From Campylorhamphus procurvoides (Eukaryota > Chordata > Aves > Passeriformes > Dendrocolaptidae): a DNA stretch of 64,000 bases. The notes below the pieces were generated by a model that was given only the letters and a program-made list of their open reading frames with translations, had not been told where the DNA came from and made no database searches. Shown here in pieces: positions 34,001 to 45,064 of the stretch. Where the stretch lies: contig WBMV01006289.1 in the NCBI GenBank assembly GCA_013396655.1, positions 806,001 to 870,000 of the forward strand, read 5' to 3'. Positions within the stretch are counted from its first letter, which is position 1; every line of letters starts with the position of its first letter. Both the position numbers and the translations under genes were made by a program.

Positions 34001-36725
34001 AGCGAAGAAATGTAGGGAGTGAAAAGGGCGAAGCAAGGGGAAATACAGAAATAATTTCACAAGGGGCCTGGAACTTACAACTGACAGTGGGTAAACAATG
34101 CTTCTTTCCATATTTGTTGTTCAGTCTAATACAAGATAATTCTAAAGATTTTAAGCTCTGTCGTAAGACCAGCTGAACTGGGTTGTACTAACTGTGTGTT
34201 GGTGTTCAGATGTGGGGCTTGGGGAAATAGCAGCAGGGGGCTGACAAAGCAATACAGAAGTGCAGCTTCTTATTGCTTTATCTTTATAAACTGAGGCCAG
34301 TTTTTATTCAGCGTAATATGGTGTTTTGTTACACTTTTATTGATACACCTCTATTTAAAGCCACTAATTTCTGTGGAAATTAAGCCATTTTTTCTTATCC
34401 AAGAAGCATGACTGCTTCAGAACAGTGGCAAATAGGTTATGTGAATGGTTTATTTTCATAATCTGAAGTTCTCAGTTGGTCTCTGGAGAGGGGAAAAAAA
34501 AAAGGAGTCTATTTTCTAATTCAGTTTCTATTCAGTAACCATGAACCAAAATTTTGCCTTCCCTTCATTTGCCTCTTGCCAAGTATCTTGGAGCTGTGGC
34601 TTTTTCCATATCCTTTTCGTATGGAGTGAAAACTGAGCCCACCACTTTCAGTCACAAAGAAATATATTTTTTGTTGTGATTTTGAACTTGAAACTCTAGA
34701 ATGTGTCAAACTTTTGATCTGCAGAGAAATTTGCATATGCAAACAATAGCAGAAATCAAGGACAAACCTAGTTTGAAAATAAATTTCACCTTGAGATTTA
34801 GGAAGAGAAAAATGCATGGTTTTTTTAATACCTTTATTTATACTCCTTTAAGGCATAATAAAACTCCCAGTATTCAGACAAGAGTGAACAGACAAATATC
34901 CTCTAAAACCTAAGGAAACATAAAGAAAGAGTCAATACATTAAAAAAAAACAAAACAGAAAACCCCCCAAACCTGAGAGGAAAGAGGGCAAAACTGTTAC
35001 CTTAATAAAATCAGGCACAGGCACAAAGCATACTGGAATTGGAGAGGTTTTTCTAGTTCTTTGTACGTGTTCTGTATAAAACCTTTAGATGTATATGCCA
35101 GTGTACATACAGCCAGTGCTTCTCTGCTGGACCTTCAAATGAGTTGCCATTTCATTTTCCAGCCCTAGGGAGTAAAAGAACAACCACTCACAAGATTTTC
35201 AGTATGCAATAAGTTTAGCAGGGAAGTTTCTTTATTTGCCTTTTCCTTCGAGGTTGTTAAATGGAATTCTGAAACACTTTTTAATATGAGCAGAAATTAA
35301 TTTCTAAGTTCAAATCCTCAAAGCTATGGGAATTGCAGGAAAATGAATTTATATAACAATATTCAGAAATGCTGATGGAAATGTTAGTCTATAATAGTTG
35401 AACCAACACTGGTGTTGATATTTAAAGTGTTCACAACTTCTGGAAAGATTGTCTTTCTGTTGGAAAACACTGTGTCCTTGCAATTGCAATGTTCCCTAGG
35501 AATGCCTTGGTTTTGTCTGAGCCTCCAACAGAAATGAGGCAGGGCATTTGGGTAACTTTGAGAAACCAGCTCACTTGGGGCTTAGAGAGAAGAATTTTGA
35601 AAGAAATGTGGTGTAGTGAAAACAAAAAGTAACAGGTGGGTTTTTTGTTGTTGTTTTGGGTTTTTTGTTTTGTTTTTTTTTGTTTGTTTTTTTTTCCCCC
35701 TGAATTCCTCTCACCCCTTCTTCCCATGTTCAACTTTGGTCAGTTTAAGACTGGTCTTCCTTCCCCCACTCCAAAAAGAGTGGAAAATTCTTACAATGAA
35801 ACCTTATGATTTCTGTCTCTACCTTCATTGTTTAAAATGAAATTGTTCATTATGAATTCTCAAAATATAAAATTGTCTCAGATTCAATTTATGTTAAATA
35901 AGCTAATTACATGGTATCTCTTCCATATTTCCTATAGTCTCCTCACTCCAAGATCTAGAAAGTGGCTACAGAAACTTAATCATAAGTATTTTTTTAAAAG
36001 GAAAACACTGTAAGACATTTTTAGGGGAAAAGTTCAATGATTGTACTGCTCTATTAAACAATTTCAGAGAAATCTGAGTTAAAACATTACACAAGGAAAT
36101 GACAAAACAGCTTTGAGGGCACTAGAAGGAGCATGAGAAACTTAAAGTCTTCAAAAGGATTCCAGCAGGAAATACACTGGTGTGACACATGCTGCTCAAT
36201 GGTCAAGGTTATGGCCCAAGTTCCTAGAGAAAATAAATTCCTGGGATCCCTGCCTGATTTTTTTTCCCATGCCTGTTCATTGTCCTTCAAACTAATGGTT
36301 CCTAGAAAGTTACTTCTAGGGATTTTGATGTAAGCTACTTTGTATTTTAATAACTCTTGAATTCCCAGAGCACATTCATGAGTGGTTTTAATCATCATAG
36401 CTGTGAGGATACTCTTGCAGATATGACTGAAGCATAATTTATAGGACTACACAGGCAGAAAAATCAAAACAAGCTTCCTCAGTCCCAGTTTTCAGATAAT
36501 CTTGTTTTTTGTTAGTGACTCCTATTTGAACTATTTGGAGGTGACAAACACTTTGATTGCTGAAAGTTAAAGAACTTTTGCTTGAATATTTACACATTTA
36601 CTCAGGATTTGTATATCAGCTGTATGTTTGCAGTTTAATATTCCATTTGTGAAAGTATAAAACATTTTTGCCCTTGAATGCTGAGAGACTGCTTCAGATA
36701 TTATTTAGCTGGATTTTGGGAAATC
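31085..36725. other. Intergenic sequence, no gene seen
   Basis: AT-rich sequence. Low-complexity patches lie at 33351-33377 (AAAC-type), about 34940-34975 (A/C-rich) and 35638-35700 (T/G-rich). Open frames such as 32072-32437 (-), 32432-32746 (+) and 33079-33384 (+) have no recognisable domain. I see no exon pattern. Confidence 0.5.
35638..35700. repeat. T/G-rich low-complexity tract
   Basis: About 63 bases of T and G ending in a C run. It is of the same type as the tracts at 3225, 29221 and 53588. Confidence 0.75.
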
Positions 36726-36730
36726 ATGAA

Positions 36731-36805
36731 ATCATAGAATGGTTTGGGTTGGAAGGGACCTTAAAGATCATCTAGTTCCAAACCCTCTCCCATGGGGGCT
36801 TGGAA
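36731..36805 (-). repeat. CR1 LINE 3' end, minus orientation
   Basis: The plus strand reads ATCATAGAATGGTTTGGGTT, GGAAGGGACCTTAAAGATCA and TCTAGTTCCAAACCC. This is the exact reverse complement type of the avian CR1 3' tail, which ends in repeats of ATTCTATG. It is the youngest-looking CR1 piece in the window. The element is truncated at its 5' end to about 75 bases, as is common for CR1. It is strong support for an avian source. Confidence 0.92.
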
Positions 36806-36809
36806 CATC

Positions 36810-39800
36810 AGCCATGCAGGTGTAATTTGTATCCTAATAGATTAATAAAAACAAAGAAAAGCTGGCTATTAATGGAAAAAAGATTCAATCAAGCCAGATA
36901 TACAGACACTCTTTAGAGTAAGCCTGCTACCTGCAGCAGGTCACCTACCTCATTTTACCTTTTGCTTAATTTTGTACACTTGTGTAGCATAACACTTAGC
37001 ATTATGAACATTTATTTAAACTAATGCAAATTAATTGCAACTAGTTATTGTGTGGAGAATTAACTATTTATGGACAGAAGCCTTGAAGGTGCAGTTACAT
37101 GAGGATACCAGAGGCCCCACAGCTAAAAACAAACCCTCCCATGGGCAGATCCTGGTCAGCAAAGGAATGCAGCCTTGGGAGCTGTGTAAAACCAGGTGTA
37201 GGGGCCATAGAGGGAGCAGGAATGATTCAACGGATATAAAACACAACATATGCATTAAGTTCAGTTGCAATGCAGATGTGTGAAAATGGAGCATGTTAGA
37301 CAACCCACAGAGACTTGCTTGTGGAAAGCAAGAGGGAAATTTGAAAAGGAACAGAAAGCCACTCTTGAAGTGGCCTTTAAAACAAATAATTAGTGACCTA
37401 GGCATAGTTTACATGACAATAAATGATGTTTAGTTATATATTTTTTAAGTATTGTATCACTAAATTAATAATTACAAGAACCTGCTACCATTTAAGATAT
37501 GAAAAATATAAAAGCTGGACACCCCTGTAAAACTAAGGCTTGAACTGAGCACTGTGGAGGAGCTGGGCTGAGATAAATTTAGTTTTGGAGTGTACAGTGT
37601 TAAAACTTGACTTGCAAAACAGACACCTCTGAGCTGAGGCAAAGGTGTTCCCTGTGAAGTTAGATATTTGCTCACTTATGTATATTCTTGGGTCACCAAA
37701 GTGGATTGGATTATGTGAAAACAGACAAAGCAGGAACCTTTGGACTTGAAGTATCTTTCCTGGGCTCTGTCTAGATGTCCTCTGCTCTATGGCAATTGAT
37801 CATATGATCTAATAATCCTTGTCTTTCCTACTTTCCCTGTCTATGATTTCTTTTCATATCTGTTTTTCTTACACTTGCCCTTCTTACTTTCTCTCTCATG
37901 GTCTTTTGGCATCAATGTCCTCTTTTTCTTCACTTCTCTTTGTTTGTCTCATTTGTAGCTTACTAACCTATCACTTCTCCCAAAGAAATAAGGACAAATC
38001 CTTGATCTCTCTGCTTTGTGTTTATGTTCTTTTCTCCACATTTTATCTGTTCTGGCTGCTCATGCTTTTTCTGTAATGAGCTAATCTTTGACAGTGTTTA
38101 CAATAGCAAGTCCTCACTCTGTGCTGGCCTTTAAATATTAGTTTTATGGTTACAGTTAAAATAATTAGAGAGCAATCACTTAAGGGTATATGTAAATACT
38201 AAGTACTTTAGTGTCAGTTTTGACTTTGGAGAAATAATTTGAATAAATGAATATTCTTTAGAATTTGAGCTGACATAGTGGATTGATCACTAATATTCTG
38301 TGCTTTAAAGATGAATGCTGTAATTTTGAAAAAGTGATTTTAGATGCCTTATTAGGAAGTAGGCACCCTGACTGTCAGAAGTCAGATGTTCTGTGCCCTT
38401 TGAAAAGCAGCTTTGGAGGGTCATAGTGCCCAAAATCTAATGCTATCAAAATTACATTTATGTGCAAAGTACTGGCCTAGAGAATTGAAACCCATTCAGC
38501 TCCTGTTAAATATAACAGTAACAACAGGGTGTGATTTATTTTCCCATTTCCCCCAATTCCTTCTTAGGAATTCAAAATTGCTTTCTTTCTCCACTGATTT
38601 AATCTATACCTTTTCTGCTGGTGTTGTTATTGTTTCTTTACTTGCAGAGCTGTATGTATTGCAAACAACTTGAAGGAATTTGCTATGTGGACTTTGTTGG
38701 TGTAGGTACTTAGTGCAGGGATGCCAGCAATTATCGGTGACCAGGGCGGTCTCCTGATTCTAGGCTGTGTGGGACCACAGGGTACCATGTGGCAGAGAGG
38801 AGACAGTGATGCTTCCTGATCAGGACAGGGCCAAGGACAGCAACACAGTGCTGAAGGACTCTCACAACAATGCCCATTTATGGGAGAGCTCCAATGTTCC
38901 TGCTAGAGCTCTGCTGTATATCTCTGCTTGCTGTAAGAGCAAGTGCTAATGAATCTTGTCTCTGGCAGGTGGTTCTGCAGTGTATGTGGATCACAGTTGT
39001 GTTTTGGTGCTGCAGGAAATTGGAAAGCTGGGAAACAGGACTGACTCAACTGGTGTGTCATCTGAGGAGATTAGAGCAATAGGTGATAGAGGCCATAGGG
39101 GTTTAATTTGACAGCTCCTGGAAGTGGCTCTGCCCTGTGTGACTGCATTAGCTGCATGCAGATATCCCAAAACATCAAGGCATAGTTATTTGTATCAATG
39201 TTAATGAGTCTTTGACAATTTCAGTTAAAAATTATGCTTCATTCACTTTTCTATATAATTTATTCCACTGGGGGAATCTTGTCACAGCCCCAAAAAGCAA
39301 AATCCTTTGTGCCTTTCTGCTTGCTCATTGAGAGATAAAGTGATTAATGGTAGCAAAGAAATGAATCCTGAGTGCAGGAGTTAAACTAATGGGAACTCAG
39401 CTGTTACATCACTAGTAAATGGGAAGGGAAACTTTTCATCTTCCTGATGTTGAAGAGCCCTGCTTCATCATCCCCTTTTCTCTGCTTGTTTTCATTGCAA
39501 ATTTCTCATTATAAGAAGTAGGAACTGACATCTGCTGGAGAGAGTTCTTATGGATGACTGTTTTCCTGTTAACAGAGGCAAAAATCTGATGGGGAAAAAG
39601 AGGAGGGAGACTATATTAAGATGCTGTTTTTCTTGGACTTGAAGAGGCGAAAACCAATTATACAAATTATGTTATTTCTTTATCCTTTGTTGGAGGATAA
39701 ATATATGTAAAAGCATGATAGCTCCATCCCTATCAAAGGAAAAGTCAGATCTGCTCACGTTTCATGAATCATCTAGTTTTTCTCTGAGTATTCGTCCTCA

Positions 39801-39870
39801 GTCTTAAAGAGAGATCAGAAGGATAAGTGGAATAAGCTATTTGGAAGGATAGACAGATTTAGAGGAAGAG
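36810..39870. other. Intergenic sequence, no gene seen
   Basis: AT-rich sequence with a pyrimidine-rich stretch near 37820-38060. The Ser/Leu/Phe-rich open frame at 37819-38076 reflects that bias. The open frames at 38767-39082 are not supported by any other signal. Confidence 0.5.
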
Positions 39871-39879
39871 AAAACTAAG

Positions 39880-40330
39880 GGCATGGAGAGATGTGAAAAA
39901 AGGTGAGAGCAGAAATGGGTGGAAAGAAGGTGTGTGCCACAGCAGGGAGTGGTCAGATTTCACAGATGACCAAGGGGGAATTACATGAGAAATACTCAAA
40001 CTTCACTGGTAATTGCAAGGGGTACCTTTGAGGAAAGAGAATGTTTTAAAGCCAACAGTACCTAGATAGCCATATCAGTAATACCATCTAAGGCTGAGAT
40101 GACCTTGGTAATGAGATCAAACTTTGGGTACAGACCATGCTCTGAGCTCTGGATTTCACAGGTGAATAAGGAGGAGTTCAGTGAGAGACAGTGAGCTTCA
40201 CAGATAACAGGAGGGGAACCTTTGGTGGTGTGAAATCTTGCAACAGAACTTGAGTAACCTCCTTAGTGAGTGGTTGAAAGCTTAGATGGTGTAGATAATG
40301 AGAGCAGAAACACGAAAAGTGGGCATAGAT
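39880..40330. repeat. Diverged tandem repeat, period about 195 bp
   Basis: A related motif of the form TTCACAGRTRA-AGG-GGGAA occurs at 39958, 40001, 40154 and 40196. The spacing is 43, 153 and 42, so a pair of motifs repeats with a period of about 195 bp. Between pairs, further words align, such as AAGGCTGAGATG with AAAGCTTAGATG and AATGAGATCA with AATGAGAGCA. The copies are well diverged and purine-rich. I do not recognise the family. Confidence 0.45.
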
Positions 40331-40575
40331 GTAGCAAAATTGGAACCAGTAGGAAAAGTATATAGGAATGGGTTTTTCATCAGCCAGGAGAAAAGGGCAG
40401 ATCCAAATGAATGGAGAAAGAATGAGCATGTAAAAAGGGCATGGAGGGAGGGATAAAGGGGGCCAGTTAAGTGCGAGCAGGTCAGGACCTCTGCCTGGCT
40501 GAGCAGTGCACGTTGTCACCACAGCTTACCCTGCCTTCTCTCTAAGCTCTCTTCCTGGCTGTTTTCTGTAGCAGT

Positions 40576-40622
40576 GTGTTGTGTGTGTGTGCCTGTAGGC
40601 ACACGGCTGACCCGTGTGTGTG
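40576..40622. repeat. TG-rich simple repeats
   Basis: Two runs of TG units (40574-40591 and 40615-40622) flank a short CpG-containing spacer. It is a simple repeat. Confidence 0.65.
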
Positions 40623-40696
40623 TCTGTGCCTGTGGCGTGCGTGCTCAGCCCTGACATGGCCCGAGCCACACCGGGGAGCTGCATCAGCCACCTGCG
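40604..40696. other. Small CpG cluster
   Basis: Seven CpG dinucleotides fall at 40604, 40613, 40636, 40640, 40662, 40672 and 40695 within 93 bases, in a region otherwise poor in CpG. It is too short to call a CpG-island promoter and could be a remnant of GC-rich repeat or a regulatory patch. Confidence 0.5.
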
Positions 40697-43600
40697 TGTG
40701 ACTGGGCTGGGAGCAGCCCTGGGTGGCAGCACAGCAAGCCAGGAGGGGACCTCCCCTGCATCCCCAAGCTCTCCAGGTTCACCTTCACTTCACAGTAGGG
40801 AAAATGTCACACGGTGTGCAGGGAGGGTTGGATTAAATAATAACCATCCCCTAGTAAACTTCCTGTCTCCTTGGACAGTGTGCTGCATGCATCAGTAGTG
40901 ATTGCCATGGCATGTTACAGAAATAGCTCCCCTCCCTCCCCTCCAGGAACTTCAATTCTTGCAGCTGGGTGCACAGTTGTGACAAACTAGCCTCAGCTCA
41001 GCTCCTCAGGGCACACAGCCACAGGCAGACTCATCTCTCGCTGCTGCTATCTGTACCACTAGTCAGGAGGAGCTTGCAAGAGCTCCTGTTAGAGCCAGAT
41101 TGCCCCTGGACCTCCTCCCTCAAGAGCGTGGCACAGGCATGAGCCTGTGCTGTCCCTAGATATGCTCTTACAGAACCATCTGGGTGTGTTGGAGGTGGTA
41201 GGAACTAGTGTATGAATTAGCAGTTGCCAAAAGTGAGCTGGGGAGGCAGGTAAGTGTGTTATGGTGAGAAATGCAGAGGTAGAGAGAGGAAGTCTCCTCA
41301 AGAAGGAGCAAGAAAAGTGTTGGAAAAATGCATTTGGGAGAGGATGTCATGCAAAACCCACAGAAACAGGATGTGTAGATTTGGAAGGCAGGTGAATCAG
41401 AGCAGTGAAAGCTTGGCAATGCCAAATATTTCTTCTCATCATTCTGTGTGCCCTACATGACAAAAATCTCCATGTTCTGCATGGTTAGGATCTTCCAACA
41501 TTTTTTCCTGAAAAAGATCTCAAACTTTTTCAAAATGAGCATGCAAAACACACTGTACCTCAGGTCTAAGACTACTCTATTAATTGCATTTCCTCTCCTT
41601 ATTTGTTTTCATTCACCTGAAGATGTTACATGATGTGTAATGAAGAGCTGAAGGCTTGTTAAAAGTGCCCCAATATCCCAGCTGGGTTAACAAAAGAGTA
41701 TCTTGGCCTTCTTTTCCAGTGTGGGGTTTCAATAGGATGTAAGACCTATTCTTGACTTTGTGAAAGACTTATTTTGGGATTTAAAGCAAAACATTTGGAT
41801 GCATTACTGGCTAAAGCCTTTTGTCTGTGAACTAGAAGATGATCAGAACGAAGGCTAATATTTTTAATTGCTTTTGGGGTGTTAGGTGAATATGAACCAT
41901 ATATCCAATTTACCATATATCTAATAATGTGCTTTTTTGTAGTAGTAGTTCACTACTGAAGTAATGTATTTCTGTAAGCCATTAGCAGCCATGCTTCATG
42001 GTGTTATAATCTCTTTATGTTAACTTCTGTCACTAGTCCCCTTGGAGGAGTGGCTAGTTACCTTTGTTAGGATTACTCCATCCTTTCTAAAATGTATGGA
42101 ACAATAATTTTAGCTCATTCAGTGATACAGGGCAACTTGTTTAATGTTCAAAAGATGTGCTGACATGCCGGCTTCCTAATCATGATGTCAGTAACATAAG
42201 AAGAGGTCCTTTTTGGCGCTATAAATAAAAATGACAGTCCACTTAGATTCCTTGCATGGCTTGTCAGTTCCAATTCTTATCCATGTTTCTAAGTATTCTC
42301 AAACATGTCAAGATCACAACATGCTTTGAATAACTTAAAATATAATTTAAAATCTATCAAAATCTAATAGAGATAGGCATTCCAGTCTTGCTGCATCTTG
42401 TGTTTTAAGATCAGCTGTGCAGAAAAAAGCTGCTATCCATGGGGCTGTATTTTTTCTCAGTGATTTGTACTCATACAATGTTGATATAAAAATATTTAAA
42501 AACCTATGACCAGGGCGTAACCATCCATGTTGCACTGACTTCATAAATATTAGTGTAGCTGCAACACAGGTGAGAAATCAGACATTTACTTCCATGACCT
42601 TGAATTTTGACCATGTTTTAACATTAATAGCAATAAGATGTTTTGGTGCTAAAGGCATATGAAGACTGTCATGATTATCTAAGTTAATCCATGAGGCAAC
42701 ATAAGTCATAGACTTTCCCTTCAAATCACCTAGGGAATAAACTGGAACATATTTTTCAGAAAGGAACCCAGCCTTAATTTATAAAGTCTGAATTATCTTG
42801 GTAAGGTGTTTCAGCAGCTGTTGCATCCTCAGGGGAAAGTGTGACCTTCCTCTCTTTAATTTAGCTGATGCTACATATCTGAGCATGCTGATTGTTGCAA
42901 TGATGCTGTATATTGTCTACTAGATGAAATGAACCTTTTCATGAGAAAACCTCAGTGTTTTGCTACTATAAATCTATAAAAGCTTTACCAACTTTTACAA
43001 ATATTTCCTTTTTTTTATTCACCCTTAACAAGTTCTGAAATGAGACTAAATTATATGTATTTCATTTGAATCATTGTTTTCATTTGAGTTTGTAAAACCA
43101 TCCAGAAGTTTTCCTTAGACTGTAAGATTCCTATACTTTGAGTAAAGAGCTCCTTATACACCAGTCTGAAAAAGTGCCACCTTTGCTTATTTTTTTTTTA
43201 TTCCTTGCTGCAAAATCCTATTTTGAGATAAAATATAAAGGGAGAACAGAATTTTAGAAGTGTTTATAGTTAATAATCTCCTTTCTTCTTAAAGGTAGCT
43301 TTAGCTACATTTAACTACTGTTTGTTTCACAAGAGTAAAGGTCAGAGTAACATATACAAGTCTCTTGCAACTGTCCAAAAAAGCTCTAAGTTCAGAAAAT
43401 CTGAAGGTAAGTATACCTTTAAAACAAACATGAGTTTATTAAAGTGGACATTATACTGGCATCCAAGCAATCTCAGTTTTTTCCCCCTCACTAATCATTT
43501 AATAACCAGAGAGTTAATTTTCTTCACATTAAGCTGGCTCATATGGCAGTTAGTTCAGTTGAATACTGAGATTCTCTTCCCTGCTACTCCTTGGAATGAA

Positions 43601-45064
43601 GCCAGGCTCTCTTTGGAGAAGGCGAGGTTTAAGTCACAAACAGGAGGGGCAGACACAATCAGGTAAAAAAAGGATTAAAGCAGTAAGTTTTTGAGTTTCT
43701 TTTAGTAGAAAGCAGTAAAAGCTGGTACCTGTTCCTAAACAAGTTTTGCTTTAGTTTTGCTGCTGCTGTTACTTCTGTTATAGCAAGTGTTCATAAGAAA
43801 ATATTAATTAAAAATGAATTAATCAAAACATACCATATGAAAGAGATGAAAGAGGTCTAGTGAGTTTTAATTACATACAAGCTGCCCTGAAAAATGCACT
43901 GAATATTTTATGCTAAAAAAAAGAAGACTGAAGGATTGCCCTTAGTACAAAACTCAATTCAGGGTCAGTGGCAAACCTACAGATCACAACTTCTCTGTTG
44001 CAGAAAGTAAAATGGGGAATGAGAGACTCGAGCATCGTCTGCATCTTGATTGAATGGGCTTCAGTGCTGTCTGCATTGGCTGATGATGTTCCAGCTCTGC
44101 TTACCCACCTGGAAAGGTCACCAGATGATTGGTGGCTTTACCAGGATAACTTACTTTAAACATTAATCTTTCCTCAGCTGCAGCTTTTCTTTTGGAAACT
44201 TGAAACCAAGTGACAGAACTAAACATGAACAGAGCAATGTCGAGGCACAGGAGGACACTCCTAGAACTGGAGAGCAGATAGGGTTGGAAAAGCAAGGCAG
44301 TGGAGTTAATGAGGCCAGAATGCCAAACTGACAGCTCCCTGCACGCAAGTGTCTTAGAGATTAAGTGCCTGGACAGACTGAAACGATGGTATCCAAGCAA
44401 TAACATTGTAGCAGCCAGATAGTCTGGCAAATGGTTAATTAGATAACTATGAATTTATTACCTTGTAAGTGAACGGACTAGTTCTGATTGTGCTTAGTCA
44501 TTGTTGTGTATCAAAAGTTCTTAAAGTCAGTGAATCAAAAAGAAAATAACATTAGGAGACTTGAAGTCAGACAGGGCGTTAGAATCTCTTTGGTGATTGC
44601 TGGAGTCTGGCTTTAGTGAGGTTTTTTAAGTTAATGAATTTTTTTATAAGTCTGCTTTTGGATAAGTAGCTTGCTTTAACTTCTTGAGACAGCGCATACT
44701 AAGGTTTACTGTAATTGTAATACTGAAATGTAAAGTTAGAAAGTTGATTCAACTAAAATTACTTTATAACATAAATGAAGCATTTATAATGGCAAAAATG
44801 GTCTCTACAATGTGTGGTGATAGATTGTGTGATGACTTCAGGACGAAACCAACAATTCTGTGCTCTAAAATATATTAATAGTATTTAGAAAGATTTGCAT
44901 GCAATCTTAAATAAAAAAAAAGAATGTAAAAATTGTGTTTTTCTGTATTTAGACACAATTATGAAAGAACCTCTGTAACCTTCTCACTCTGTAATTGCAG
45001 CTGCCAGATTCCCCTCAACCTCCCTGGGGATTTGCTACCTTTGTACCTAGGCGTAGACACTGAC

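Larger units (their letters stand above)
40335..45000. other. Intergenic sequence with a small CpG cluster, no gene seen
   Basis: The 40570-40790 part has TG repeats and a local CpG cluster. Beyond it the sequence is AT-rich and unique. Open frames at 40178-40522 (-), 43322-43666 (+) and 44101-44430 (-) have no recognisable content. Confidence 0.5.

Noticed and set aside
38338..38425. Resemblance to an old LINE or SINE core (taggcacc, gtcagaagtcag, ccctttgaaaag)
   Set aside because: The matching words are too short and scattered to assign a family by eye.
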